A stretch of 64,000 bases of DNA from contig NZ_CP071448.1 of the NCBI RefSeq assembly GCF_017352115.1, positions 868,001-932,000 on the forward strand, in the 5' to 3' direction. The stretch comes from Flavobacterium endoglycinae (lineage in GTDB: Bacteria; Bacteroidota; Bacteroidia; Flavobacteriales; Flavobacteriaceae). Under the pieces are notes generated by a model. It worked only from the letters and a program-made list of their open reading frames with translations, searched no databases and was not told where the DNA came from. Shown here one piece after another: positions 1 to 9,203 of the stretch (the first letter of the stretch is position 1; the number at the start of each line of letters is the position of its first letter). A program made the translations under genes and the position numbers.

Positions 1-212
1 AAACAACCGTAAAAGGACAAAACGACGATAAACCAGTCTTCTTCCCTTCTACTTCTGAAACAGAGAAACAACTAGTTTTTGAAAATCCGAAACACGATTA
101 CCCTCAAAAAATCAAGTACACAAAAACTGCAAACAATACTTTAACCGCTGAAATTTCTGGAAGCTTGAATGGGAAACCAAGCTCTGAAAAATTTGTAATG
201 ACGAAGAAATAA
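1..212 (+). CDS. DUF6265-like protein, C-terminal fragment (cut by window edge)
   Basis: The frame is open from base 3 to a TAA at 210-212, giving about 69 residues with the start outside the window. The stretch FENPKHDYPQKIKY, then a T-AEI-G block and the ending SEKFVMTKK, matches the C-terminal half of the next gene almost position for position. The FENPxHDyPxxIxY signature is typical of the DUF6265 family, whose biochemical role is unknown. By analogy with its neighbour it is probably a small lipoprotein, but the signal region is not visible. It lies 37 bp upstream of its paralog on the same strand, so the two look like a tandem duplication, possibly co-transcribed. The family assignment is from memory of the motif; function is unknown. 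Confidence 0.8.
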   Translation, partial: TTVKGQNDDKPVFFPSTSETEKQLVFENPKHDYPQKIKYTKTANNTLTAEISGSLNGKPSSEKFVMTKK

Positions 213-249
213 ATTTAAGATTTACCATAACGTACAAAACCAATTAATT

Positions 250-747
250 ATGAAAGTAAAAAACATTCCATTAGTTATTCTAGGTTTAATAGTTTTAACA
301 TCTTGTAAAAAAGAAAATAAAACAGAAGCTGCTGTTACAGATAAAAATATTGATAAAGCAGCATGGTTTATTGGCGAATGGGGAAATAAATCTAAAGAAG
401 GTGAACTTACAGAACGCTGGAAAAAGGTCAATGACTCCGTATATTTTGGCGAATCGTATTTTGTAGTGAATGAAAAAGATACCGTTTTTGGAGAGCATGT
501 AAATCTTGAAGATAAAAATGGGAAACTATCTTTTATAGTAACCGTTCCCGGACAAAATGACGAACTCCCAGTCACTTTTGAAATGACTTCATCTTCAGAA
601 AATCAAATTATTTTTGAAAATCCAAAACACGATTATCCAAATAAAATTGTCTATAATAAAGTAGGCAATGATTCTTTAATTGCAGAAATTTTCGGAACGA
701 AAAAGGGAAAAATGGCTTCTGAAAAATTTTTAATGGCTAAAAGGTAA
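250..747 (+). CDS. DUF6265 family lipoprotein
   Basis: 165 residues. The N-terminus is a lipoprotein signal peptide ending in a LTSC lipobox (Cys about residue 19), followed by a charged linker, so the mature protein is probably membrane-anchored. The body has the W-IGEW element near the start of the domain and the FENPKHDYPNKIVY signature near the C-terminus, both seen in DUF6265 proteins, a family without an assigned reaction. It is a close paralog of the truncated gene just upstream. The next gene, another small lipoprotein, begins 12 bp after its stop, so the three probably form one transcript. Start ATG at 250 is supported by the signal peptide. Function unknown. Confidence 0.85.
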   Translation: MKVKNIPLVILGLIVLTSCKKENKTEAAVTDKNIDKAAWFIGEWGNKSKEGELTERWKKVNDSVYFGESYFVVNEKDTVFGEHVNLEDKNGKLSFIVTVPGQNDELPVTFEMTSSSENQIIFENPKHDYPNKIVYNKVGNDSLIAEIFGTKKGKMASEKFLMAKR

Positions 748-759
748 TAATTTTTAAAA

Positions 760-1425
760 ATGAAGAATTTATTATTGATTTTTCTAGTTCTCTTTTTTAC
801 TATTTCTTGTAAAAATGAAGAAAAAAAATATGTATCAAAAAACATCAATTCTCAAAAATTAGATAATAGCAAAAAATATTTAAGAAGCACGCTAAATATT
901 AATTATTCTGATGCAACAGAGGAAATAGAATTGTATATAAGTAAAAAAAAGGATACCATTTCAAATCAATATAAATTAATTCGAAATAACAAAATAGACA
1001 CTCTCGAAAGTTGTTATTATGATTTAAAAATATCTAAATCAAATAAACCTAATTTTTATCGTGGTGTAATAACCTTACATACAAAGTATGAAAATTTAAA
1101 ACTAAATAAGAAAAACAAACGTACTATAGATTTCGGATATTGTAATCAAAATAAAGATAGTGTGTACCTAAAGTATATAACATCAAAAAATTCAACAACA
1201 CTAAATTTTGAATTTGAAAATTATAAAGGCGCAAATCTGAATGGCATTTTATATCAGCTCACTCAACGTGATACAACAAAAGATATGATTAATTTAAATC
1301 AAGTTCATTTGTTAGTAGACAATCTACCTCAAACAAACAATTTTTTACTAGAGTCATATAATTTAGATAAGGATAAAAGCAGAAAAATTAATCTCAAGGA
1401 AATAAAACTGAAAAAAACTAACTAA
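760..1425 (+). CDS. Hypothetical lipoprotein
   Basis: 221 residues with a hydrophobic signal segment ending in TISC (Cys about residue 17) and a Lys/Glu-rich linker, so it should be lipidated and exported. The rest is rich in Lys, Asn and Ile, with no motif I recognise. The coding part is more AT-rich than its neighbours, typical of fast-evolving small surface lipoproteins in this group. It starts 12 bp after the DUF6265 lipoprotein and probably shares its transcript. I could not assign a family or function; the lipoprotein call rests only on the lipobox. Confidence 0.75.
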   Translation: MKNLLLIFLVLFFTISCKNEEKKYVSKNINSQKLDNSKKYLRSTLNINYSDATEEIELYISKKKDTISNQYKLIRNNKIDTLESCYYDLKISKSNKPNFYRGVITLHTKYENLKLNKKNKRTIDFGYCNQNKDSVYLKYITSKNSTTLNFEFENYKGANLNGILYQLTQRDTTKDMINLNQVHLLVDNLPQTNNFLLESYNLDKDKSRKINLKEIKLKKTN

Positions 1426-1493
1426 AAATGATTAAGCTTCAATGTCGATAACGAGAAGAAAGATTCTCAGCATCTTAGAACCTTAAAAAAAAC

Positions 1494-2654
1494 CTACTCA
1501 TTCTCCCCGATTTTATTCACCATAAAAATCATCAAAATACCTAGAAGCGCCATTACTAAAAATGCCCATTTCATACTTAGATATTCAGAGATAAAACCAA
1601 CCATTGGCGGCACTAATAAAAATCCCAGATAACCAATTGTAGATATTGAAGTCAAAGCAGAACCGCTGCTTAATTTTGATGATCTTCCAGCAATACTAAA
1701 AACCAGCGGAACCACACAAGAAACCCCAAATCCGATTAAAACATAACCGAAAATAGTGGGGTAAGCATACGGCAGAATAAAACAAATTCCGAAACCTACA
1801 GTTATCAATATTCCGCTGTACAAGAGGATTTTTTTCGTTCCAAATTTCATCACGCCATAATCGCCAAAAATACGACCTAACGTAACTGCCGAAGCAAAAA
1901 ATACAAACGCAGCACTTGTTAATTTTGGAGAAGCTTTTAATATATTTTCGAAGTAAATTCCGCTCCAGTCGTACATAGTATTTTCACAAGCCATAGAAAC
2001 GAAACAAATCAAAGCAAATTTTATTAGGTTTTTCTCTGGCATTGAGAAGAACTTCTTTTTAACCGGAACTGGCTCATTGTGAATGCTCATCGGATAAAAA
2101 CAAGCCGTTAGTGCCAGCATAAAAATACTCACGCCTAATAAATGATGCGATGGAGCTATTTTCTGTGTAACCATTACATATCCTAAACCTGCTCCCGAAA
2201 AAACCGCAATACTCCAAACAGCGTGAAAACGAGTTATAATCGATTTTGGATACAATTTCTGAACCTCAAGTGACTGCGCGTTAATCGATAAATTGAAAAT
2301 ATTTCGAGAAGCACCAAAAAATAAAAGTATAATAACCAACTGCCAGACAAATGCTGCCAAACCAGGCAATGACAATGCAACATTAAACATAACCGCTCCT
2401 AAAAGCATAATATAACGACTGCTGTATTTATTTAACAGTTTTCCGGTAAAAGGCATTGTAAGCATCAAACCAATTGGAAATGCAAATAAAACAGCTCCAA
2501 ATTGAGCTTCTGACAAATGTAATTGTGCTTGTATATGCGGAATTCGCGATACCCATGACGAATACCCAAATCCAGAAAGGAAAAAAAAGACAGTATTCGC
2601 TATACGATATCCTTTAGGCGTGTACTGTAGTTTTTTTAAGAAGGGGAAAATCAT
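1494..2654 (-). CDS. MFS transporter (YbjJ-like)
   Basis: 386 residues, about the normal length for a 12-helix major facilitator protein. Hydrophobic segments alternate regularly and the loop between helices 2 and 3 carries GKLLNKYSSR, a degenerate form of the MFS motif A. The N-terminal region (NTVFFFLSGFGYSSWVSRIPHIQ, with the first loop running into LHLSEAQFG) resembles the YbjJ/sugar-efflux-like branch. The substrate is unknown. The gene is monocistronic, convergent with the lipoprotein genes to its left and divergent from the iron island to its right. A TAATTTTG element sits on its strand at 2682-2675 and may be the -7 box. Confidence 0.85.
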   Translation of the reverse strand: MIFPFLKKLQYTPKGYRIANTVFFFLSGFGYSSWVSRIPHIQAQLHLSEAQFGAVLFAFPIGLMLTMPFTGKLLNKYSSRYIMLLGAVMFNVALSLPGLAAFVWQLVIILLFFGASRNIFNLSINAQSLEVQKLYPKSIITRFHAVWSIAVFSGAGLGYVMVTQKIAPSHHLLGVSIFMLALTACFYPMSIHNEPVPVKKKFFSMPEKNLIKFALICFVSMACENTMYDWSGIYFENILKASPKLTSAAFVFFASAVTLGRIFGDYGVMKFGTKKILLYSGILITVGFGICFILPYAYPTIFGYVLIGFGVSCVVPLVFSIAGRSSKLSSGSALTSISTIGYLGFLLVPPMVGFISEYLSMKWAFLVMALLGILMIFMVNKIGENE

Positions 2655-2823
2655 ACTTTCTTTTTTTCAAAGTGCAAAATTAAACCTTTTAAAATGAATA
2701 ACTGTCTTTTTTACGCTTTATTAAATAAGTATGATTTTTCGCTTTTTTAATAAATCCAGTAAGAAGGGAATTCCTCTATTTTTTCTCAAAAACATATCTC
2801 CTTTAAATGAAAGCTCAGAATAT

Positions 2824-2853
2824 TTGGCATCCAAAATAATATTTTTACATTTG
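2824..2853 (+). promoter_or_regulatory. Bacteroidota-type promoter of TonB receptor 1
   Basis: TTG at 2824-2826, a 19-bp spacer, then TACATTTG at 2846-2853. This fits the TTG/TAnnTTTG promoter of the Bacteroidota primary sigma factor. The predicted transcription start falls at the edge of the 19-bp dyad described next. The same arrangement recurs in front of the second receptor. Confidence 0.7.
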
Positions 2854-2860
2854 CGTTGTT

Positions 2861-2879
2861 TTTATTTATTCTAAATAAA
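2861..2879 (+). promoter_or_regulatory. Fur-like operator, site 1
   Basis: TTTATTTATTCTAAATAAA is a perfect dyad with 8-bp arms and a 3-bp centre (TTC). It lies just downstream of the -7 element and 25 bp before the receptor ATG, a position suited to repression. Related 19-mers occur before the other two receptors (15/19 and 17/19 identical) and the DUF4198 gene (18/19). A ferric-uptake regulator is the likeliest binder given the genes controlled; this is inference. Confidence 0.65.
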
Positions 2880-2904
2880 AGCATTTAACCAATTTTAAAA
2901 GCCA

Positions 2905-5232
2905 ATGAAATATTTTAGCCTGAAAACACACCGTTTTCTATTTACAATCAGTTTTTTATTTTCATTCTTAACCATGTTTTCACAGCAAAACAATGGAAAA
3001 ATCAAAGGAACAATTACAACTTCTGACGGTCAAGCCGCCGCTGGCGTAAACGTTGTTTTAAAAAATTCAAAATATTGGACCATTACCAATGACAATGGAA
3101 CTTTTGATTTTAACAGAATAAAAAGTAATACCTATATTCTTCAGGTTTCATTAGCAGGTTATGAAACTATCGAAAGAGAAGTTATTGTAGCCGATAACGA
3201 AACAAGCGAATTGAACCTGCAGTTAAAAGTTTCAAACAAAGAATTACAAGAAGTAGTCGTAAACAGTAAAAAAAGCATTACTTCTAAAAAAACAGATTAT
3301 GTAGCGAGAATGCCGATTAAAAATCTTGAAAATCCTCAAGTTTACAGTGTAATTCACAAAGAACTTTTACTGGAACAAGTTGCAGTCGATATTAAAAGTG
3401 CTGTTCAAAATTCACCTGGAGTAGTTGCAATTAGTTATCCTTCTGGAGGTGTTGGAATGATTTTCAGAGGATTTTCGATAGGTGTAAATGCTCGAAACGG
3501 AATGGAAACTGTTTCTGGCCGTTCATCTGTTGATCTTGGCAATGTCGAAAGAATTGAAATCATGAAAGGTCCTTCGGGAACTTTATTTGGTTCTACTGTA
3601 TCATCATTTGGAGGTGTTGTCAATCTAGTTACCAAAAAACCACATGAAACTCCTGCTAATGAAATATCATATACTGCTGGAAGTTTCAACTTAAACCGAC
3701 TTACTGCAGATGTAAACACGCCATTAAATGCCGATAAAACGGTTTTATTCAGAATAAATCTTGGAGTGAACAGAGAAAAAAGTTTCCTTGATTACGGATT
3801 CAACAATACCATTCTGGTGGCGCCAAGTCTTACATATAAAGCATCTGACAAACTTACGCTTAATTTCGATGCAGAACTTTACAACGTAAACAACACCCGA
3901 CGTACTTATAATACCTATGCAGCAACATCGGGAATTACAAACCCTACTCAATTACAAATCAACTACAAAAAATCGATGTTTCATGATGATAATGATGCCA
4001 AAACATCGGCAACAAAAGTTTTCGCTCAAGCAGAATATGAAATATCAGAAAACTGGAAATCAACTACTGTATTCTCATTTGTAGGCGAAGATGTAGAACG
4101 CAGTTACCAGAGTTATGCCGTGTGGAGTTCACCTACACAAGCTGCAAGAAGAGTTGGACTTTGGGGACCAATCTATAATAACTATACTAACATACAGGAA
4201 AATATCAATGGAACTTTCTCTACTGGAAGCATCAAACATAAATTCCTTGCTGGTGCTAATTACAGATTATACAGTTCAAATTTTTCGGGAGGAACAACAT
4301 TTACACTTGATAATATAGATGTAACAACCAACTTCGCTCCTATTAGAAGAAAAGCAGTTGATGCGGGACTTGTTTTAACATCTTCTCCTATTGCCGACCA
4401 GAAAACGTTGAGTGTATACGCCTGCGATGTAGTTAATTTTACCGACAGACTTTCGGCAATGTTGAGTTTGCGTTTGGATAATTTTGAACGAGCAAAAGTA
4501 GGAACTGTTGAAGGATATCATCAAACCGCTCTTTCTCCTAAATTAGGATTGGTATATGAAGTAGTTAAAGATCAGGTTTCGGTATTTGGAAATTACATGA
4601 ATGGTTTTCAAAACATGCAGCCGGTTACGCAGCCTGATGCCAGCCAATTAGTTTTAGACCCAATTTATGCTGTACAATATGAAGGGGGAATAAAAGCCGA
4701 AGCTTTCAATAAAAAACTTACCGGATCTGTAAGTTATTACAATATTACTATTGACAATGCTACCAGACTTGATGGCAACGGATATACGATTCAAGATGGG
4801 AAACAAGTAAGTAAAGGTGTTGAATTTGAAGTAATATCGACTCCCGTTAACGGATTAAATATTGTTGCTGGATATGCTTACAATGACAACCGAATTGTAA
4901 AAGCCACTACAAACTCAAATATTGAAGGAAATAAAGCAACGGGAGCTCCTGAAAATGTAGCAAACTTCTGGGCAACATATACTTTTCAAGATACATTAAA
5001 AGGTTTAGGATTTGGTGCCGGAGCCAATTACGTAGACAAAAATTTCTTTACTGCCGATAACACTTTTTACATGCCATCGTATACGGTTTACAATGCAACG
5101 GTTTATTATGATAAATCTTCGTGGAGAATTGGTTTAAAATTCAACAATTTAACCAACAAAAAATACTGGGATTTCTGGGGAACTTCGCAGGCTCCGGCTA
5201 ATATTCTGGCTAACTTAACGATTAAGTTTTAA
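2905..5232 (+). CDS. TonB-dependent siderophore receptor with carboxypeptidase-like regulatory domain
   Basis: 775 residues. Signal peptide of about 26 residues (cleavage near FSQ-QNN), then an 80-residue CarboxypepD_reg-like beta-sandwich (GKIKGTITTSDGQ to LQLKVSNK), a TonB-box-like EVVV, a plug domain with RIEIMKGPSGTLFGS, and a beta-barrel ending in the outer membrane signature NILANLTIKF. The plug motif and layout fit ferric-siderophore receptors. Its N-terminal domain and plug are closely related to those of the receptor at 6630-9059, so the two are paralogs flanking a PepSY gene. It has its own promoter and a perfect operator dyad upstream, and a terminator follows at 5246. The ligand cannot be read from the sequence. 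Confidence 0.93.
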   Translation: MKYFSLKTHRFLFTISFLFSFLTMFSQQNNGKIKGTITTSDGQAAAGVNVVLKNSKYWTITNDNGTFDFNRIKSNTYILQVSLAGYETIEREVIVADNETSELNLQLKVSNKELQEVVVNSKKSITSKKTDYVARMPIKNLENPQVYSVIHKELLLEQVAVDIKSAVQNSPGVVAISYPSGGVGMIFRGFSIGVNARNGMETVSGRSSVDLGNVERIEIMKGPSGTLFGSTVSSFGGVVNLVTKKPHETPANEISYTAGSFNLNRLTADVNTPLNADKTVLFRINLGVNREKSFLDYGFNNTILVAPSLTYKASDKLTLNFDAELYNVNNTRRTYNTYAATSGITNPTQLQINYKKSMFHDDNDAKTSATKVFAQAEYEISENWKSTTVFSFVGEDVERSYQSYAVWSSPTQAARRVGLWGPIYNNYTNIQENINGTFSTGSIKHKFLAGANYRLYSSNFSGGTTFTLDNIDVTTNFAPIRRKAVDAGLVLTSSPIADQKTLSVYACDVVNFTDRLSAMLSLRLDNFERAKVGTVEGYHQTALSPKLGLVYEVVKDQVSVFGNYMNGFQNMQPVTQPDASQLVLDPIYAVQYEGGIKAEAFNKKLTGSVSYYNITIDNATRLDGNGYTIQDGKQVSKGVEFEVISTPVNGLNIVAGYAYNDNRIVKATTNSNIEGNKATGAPENVANFWATYTFQDTLKGLGFGAGANYVDKNFFTADNTFYMPSYTVYNATVYYDKSSWRIGLKFNNLTNKKYWDFWGTSQAPANILANLTIKF

Positions 5233-5245
5233 AAACTAAACCTAC

Positions 5246-5281
5246 AAAAAGCACCTTATAAAATAAATGAGGTGCTTTTTT
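5246..5281 (+). terminator. Rho-independent terminator after receptor 1
   Basis: Arms AAAAAGCACCT and AGGTGCTTTTT with a 13-nt AT loop, ending in a T run. It separates the receptor from the PepSY gene, so the PepSY gene is either read through from it or has its own promoter. Confidence 0.75.
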
Positions 5282-5324
5282 CTAACAACAACAGCTTAAC
5301 AATCAAGCTATAGAATTACAAATC

Positions 5325-6476
5325 ATGGGATTTAAAAATTTTATAAAAAAAATACATTTATGGCTGGGATTAGCTTCGGGGATTATTGTCGTTATATTAG
5401 GCATTACAGGCTGTTTATATGTTTTTGAAGAAGAACTTCGCCCTATCGTACATGACTATTACCATGTAGATCAGATAAAAAATAAAAAACTTCCTATTAG
5501 TAAATTAATTGAAATTGCTCAGAAAGCCAACCACAAAATAAATCCTCAACAAACACTTTCAGGATGCAGAATTATTAATGATGATAAACGTACGATTATC
5601 ATCTGGTTTTTTCAAGAATTAGATGAAGACGCTTTCTGGTACTGGAATAATTATCAAAATACCTACGTTTATATCGATCCGTATACGGGAAGCATAAAAA
5701 AGCTCGAAGAATACAATTTTGAGTTTTTCGTTTTTGTGCGAATGCTGCATCAAACGCTTTGCTTTAACAGTAAAATTGGCGATCCAATAGTAGGAACGGC
5801 TACTATTCTCTTTATCATTTCATTAATTACGGGATTAATACTTTGGTGGCCGAAAAATAAAAGTGCCGCGAAACAGCGTTTTTGGTTTCAATGGAAAAAC
5901 ACCACCAAATGGAAACGTAAAAATTACGATTTACATAATATTCTTGGATATTATATGATGGTTTTTGCTTTAATTATTGCACTCACCGGATTAGTCTGGG
6001 CTTTTAAATGTTATGATAAAGGCGTACAATGGCTTTTTAATGGCGGAAAAACGTACGAAAAAGAAAAGCTGGTTTCTGATACTACTCATTATACTGAAAA
6101 CACAGCCACTGACAAAATATACACAACGACCAAAAACTTAAATCCGAATGCAAAAAGCTACTATTTATTTGTTCCGAATGCAGATGATTCACTCGCAACA
6201 TTTCAAACCTTTGTACGCTATAAAAACCGTTTTGATGATGTCGCAATGGAATTTGACCGATATACAGGAAAGAATCTAAAAATCACAACCTACAACGACA
6301 GAAATAATGGTGAAAAATTCCGATTTATAAATTACGATCTGCATGTGGGCAGCATTTTAGGATTTCCCGGAAAAGTGCTGGCATTTTTTGCAAGTCTCGT
6401 ATCAGCGAGTTTACCCATAACAGGTTTCTTAATTTGGTGGGGACGAAATAATAAAAAGAAGAAAAAAGCTTCTTAA
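5325..6476 (+). CDS. PepSY-associated transmembrane protein (putative siderophore-iron reductase)
   Basis: 383 residues. The first helix follows KKIHLWLGLASG, the usual opening of PepSY_TM proteins. Further helices lie around residues 160-180 (ending LILWWPK) and 205-230 (starting HNILGYYMM), and the last near the C-terminus ends FLIWWGR. Two extracytoplasmic PepSY-like segments lie between the helices. Conserved His residues on the helices could hold haem. Family members sit beside ferric-siderophore receptors and have been proposed to act as inner-membrane iron reductases. Here it lies between two paralogous receptors, which supports that role, but the reaction is inferred. No operator copy is visible directly upstream. 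Confidence 0.88.
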   Translation: MGFKNFIKKIHLWLGLASGIIVVILGITGCLYVFEEELRPIVHDYYHVDQIKNKKLPISKLIEIAQKANHKINPQQTLSGCRIINDDKRTIIIWFFQELDEDAFWYWNNYQNTYVYIDPYTGSIKKLEEYNFEFFVFVRMLHQTLCFNSKIGDPIVGTATILFIISLITGLILWWPKNKSAAKQRFWFQWKNTTKWKRKNYDLHNILGYYMMVFALIIALTGLVWAFKCYDKGVQWLFNGGKTYEKEKLVSDTTHYTENTATDKIYTTTKNLNPNAKSYYLFVPNADDSLATFQTFVRYKNRFDDVAMEFDRYTGKNLKITTYNDRNNGEKFRFINYDLHVGSILGFPGKVLAFFASLVSASLPITGFLIWWGRNNKKKKKAS

Positions 6477-6544
6477 GCCAAATAAAATCAAGTAAATTCC
6501 TTCTTTTAAAATCACAAAAAACCGACGAAGTTTCCAAATAATTC

Positions 6545-6575
6545 TTGTTAAGGATAGTATAATTTTCTACATTTG
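6545..6575 (+). promoter_or_regulatory. Bacteroidota-type promoter of TonB receptor 2
   Basis: TTG at 6545-6547, a 20-bp spacer, then TACATTTG at 6568-6575. The distance from this -7 box to the operator-like 19-mer is exactly the same as upstream of receptor 1, so promoter and operator seem to have been duplicated together with the gene. Confidence 0.65.
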
Positions 6576-6582
6576 CTTTGTT

Positions 6583-6601
6583 TGTATTCGTTCTAAATAA
6601 C
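6583..6601 (+). promoter_or_regulatory. Fur-like operator, site 2
   Basis: TGTATTCGTTCTAAATAAC, 15 of 19 positions identical to site 1. The right half TTCTAAATAA is unchanged and the left half is degenerate. It sits 7 bp after the -7 box and 28 bp before the receptor start. Confidence 0.55.
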
Positions 6602-6629
6602 AAACTGGTAACTAACTAAAAAAGACAAA

Positions 6630-9059
6630 ATGAATTATTCAAAAACAGGCACAAAAAATGTTCTTTATACTTTCTGCCTCTTCCTATTTTTTACCACCAT
6701 GTTAATTGCCCAGCAAAATCATGGAAAAATTAAAGGAACCATCACCACATCTGACAGTGAACCAGCTGTTGGAGTTAATATCATTCTTAAAAATTCTAAG
6801 TACGGAACAGTTTCCAATGAAGATGGAGCTTTTGAATTCAACAAAGTAAAAACAGGTACTTATATCGTACAAATCTCTTTAACCGGTTACGAAACCCTTG
6901 AATATCAAGTTAAAGTTGATGCCAATACAACTGAATCATTAGATTTACAATTAAAAGTTTCCAATAAACAATTAAAAGAAGTTGTTATTACCAGTAACAA
7001 GGGAAAAGCTTTTCCTAAACAAAGTACGTACGTATCGAGATTACCGCTGAAAAATATCGAAAATCCTCAAGTGTACAATGTTGTTTCTTCTGAAATCATG
7101 AAAGAGCAAGCTATTACCAATTATGAAGATGCCTTAAAAAATGTTCCCGGAATCCAGAAATTATGGGAATCTACAGGACGTGGCGGCGATGGAGGTTCTT
7201 ATTATTCTTTAAGAGGTTTTGAAGTTCAGGCTAATATCATAAACGGACTTCCAGGTTTGACAAACGGAACGCTTGATCCATCAAACATTGAAAGAATCGA
7301 AGTAATCAAAGGGCCATCGGGAACTTTATTCGGAAGTAGTTTAGTGAGTTATGGAGGATTAATCAATACCGTTACTAAAAAACCTTATGAAGGTTTTGGA
7401 GGCGAAATCTCATATCTTACCGGAAGCTTCGGATTAAACAGAGCCACTGTAGATGTAAATACTCCGTTAGACGATAATAAAGCTGTTTTATTCAGAATCA
7501 ACTCTTCATTTCAAACCGAAAATACATTTCAAGATGCCGGTTTTCGTACGGCTTATTTTATCGCTCCTTCTCTATCGTATAAAGTAAATGAGAAACTTTC
7601 TTTTCTTGTGAATACGGAATTTATGGAGGAAGAAAAAACAACGCCATCGATGTTATTTTTAGGAAGAGATTCCCAAGTTCAATTCGCCAATTTAAAGGAG
7701 CTGAATTACAACACCGACTTATCTTTTTACAGCAATAATTTACCTATAAAAAATCCTAGATTTAGTTTGCAGGCTCAGGCAAATTATAAAATTTCATCCA
7801 AATGGAATTCGCAGACTGTATTCTCACGAGGAACTTCTAAATCAAGAGGATACTACTCGTATATTTATGATAACGAAAACGGAAATGGGGACTTTGCGTT
7901 ATGGATTACCAATGAAAATTCACAAACAGCGACTACTGATATTCAGCAGAATTTTACTGGTGATTTCAAAATTGGCAGTTTACGTAACCGTATCGTAATT
8001 GGTGCCGATTATTTCAAAAGAGATGTGGTTTTTGAAGGCACAGGATATGCTCCCGTTTATAATATTACACCACAAGGAGAAATCAGACAATTCGACGATC
8101 AGAACCCAAATTACCTGACTAAAGCATCCATTAACAAGCTTCTTTCAACAGAAGCAGGACCTGATTATCATTCAAAAGATGCGACTTACAGTGCCTATGT
8201 TTCGGATGTATTAAACATTACGCCCACTTTGCTTGCAATGGCAAGTTTAAGAGTTGATTATTTTGATACTGAAGGAAGTGTCAAAACTGACAATGATAAT
8301 TACAATCAGACAGCTTTGTCGCCAAAATTTGGGTTATTATACCAACCTATTGAAGATAAACTAGCCATTTTTGGAAATTACATGAATGGTTTTAAAAACA
8401 TTGCTCCAACTGCCATTTATGACAATGACGGGAATTTTTTAAGATCTCAAACCTTTAAGCCAGAACATGCCAACCAGTTAGAATTGGGCGTAAAAGGAAA
8501 TCTGTTTTCAGATAAATTAACCACTACAGTGAGTTACTACGATATTAATGTTGCCAATCTTGTTACAAGCAATCCAATGTACAGTGCACAAGGTGGTAAA
8601 GCCAGAAGCAAAGGTTTTGAATTTGATTTAAACGCCGCTCCTTTAAAAGGTTTAAGCATTATTGCAGGATATAGTTATAACGACAGCAAAATCACAAAAG
8701 GAGACGAAAATAATGTTTGGTTAGATCAAGGAAAAAGACCTTTCTGGGCTGGGCCAAAAAACTTAGTAAACCTTTGGGCGAGCTATAAATTTTATGAAGG
8801 ATTCTTAAATAATTTCGGTCTTGGATTTGGAGGAAACTATGCCAGCGACAATGCAATCTTAGACAGCGAAGTAACAGGAAAATTCATTTTACCAGCCTAT
8901 ACGGTAATCAATGGGTCGGTATTTTACAATTCAAATAAATTTCGCGTAAGCTTAAATGTCAACAATATTACCAACAAAGAGTATTTTAACGGAGGCTGGT
9001 CAACCGTAAATCCGCAAAAACCAAGAAACTTTGTGGCAAGTTTCGCGTATAAATTCTAA
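6630..9059 (+). CDS. TonB-dependent siderophore receptor with carboxypeptidase-like regulatory domain
   Basis: 809 residues, same architecture as the receptor at 2905-5232: signal peptide ending near IAQ-QNH, CarboxypepD_reg-like domain (GKIKGTITTSDSEP to LQLKVSNK), EVVI TonB-box candidate, plug with RIEVIKGPSGTLFGSS, and a barrel ending NFVASFAYKF. N-terminal domains of the two receptors are near-identical in pattern while the barrels diverge, as expected after duplication and ligand specialisation. It has its own promoter and operator copy and is followed by a terminator at 9079. Ferric-siderophore uptake is the family expectation; the specific ligand is unknown. Confidence 0.93.
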   Translation: MNYSKTGTKNVLYTFCLFLFFTTMLIAQQNHGKIKGTITTSDSEPAVGVNIILKNSKYGTVSNEDGAFEFNKVKTGTYIVQISLTGYETLEYQVKVDANTTESLDLQLKVSNKQLKEVVITSNKGKAFPKQSTYVSRLPLKNIENPQVYNVVSSEIMKEQAITNYEDALKNVPGIQKLWESTGRGGDGGSYYSLRGFEVQANIINGLPGLTNGTLDPSNIERIEVIKGPSGTLFGSSLVSYGGLINTVTKKPYEGFGGEISYLTGSFGLNRATVDVNTPLDDNKAVLFRINSSFQTENTFQDAGFRTAYFIAPSLSYKVNEKLSFLVNTEFMEEEKTTPSMLFLGRDSQVQFANLKELNYNTDLSFYSNNLPIKNPRFSLQAQANYKISSKWNSQTVFSRGTSKSRGYYSYIYDNENGNGDFALWITNENSQTATTDIQQNFTGDFKIGSLRNRIVIGADYFKRDVVFEGTGYAPVYNITPQGEIRQFDDQNPNYLTKASINKLLSTEAGPDYHSKDATYSAYVSDVLNITPTLLAMASLRVDYFDTEGSVKTDNDNYNQTALSPKFGLLYQPIEDKLAIFGNYMNGFKNIAPTAIYDNDGNFLRSQTFKPEHANQLELGVKGNLFSDKLTTTVSYYDINVANLVTSNPMYSAQGGKARSKGFEFDLNAAPLKGLSIIAGYSYNDSKITKGDENNVWLDQGKRPFWAGPKNLVNLWASYKFYEGFLNNFGLGFGGNYASDNAILDSEVTGKFILPAYTVINGSVFYNSNKFRVSLNVNNITNKEYFNGGWSTVNPQKPRNFVASFAYKF

Positions 9060-9078
9060 TAAAAACACAAAATAAATA

Positions 9079-9120
9079 AAATCCCGATTTCATTATTTAC
9101 GAATGATTTCGGGGTTTTTT
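9079..9120 (+). terminator. Rho-independent terminator after receptor 2
   Basis: Imperfect inverted repeat with ATCCCGA on the left pairing with TCGGGGT on the right (one G-T pair), extended by TTTCATT/GAATGA, then a run of six T. Confidence 0.75.
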
Positions 9121-9131
9121 ATTGTTTTATT

Positions 9132-9150
9132 TTTAATTATTCTAAATAAA
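9132..9150 (+). promoter_or_regulatory. Fur-like operator, site 3
   Basis: TTTAATTATTCTAAATAAA, 18 of 19 positions identical to site 1. Here it lies just upstream of a TATGTTTG -7 candidate at 9155-9162, so a bound repressor would cover the promoter rather than the transcript start. 53 bp separate it from the DUF4198 start. Confidence 0.6.
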
Positions 9151-9203
9151 AAACTATGTTTGTATAAAATATCATTTTAAACAATTTTTTAAAACTTGAT
9201 CTT

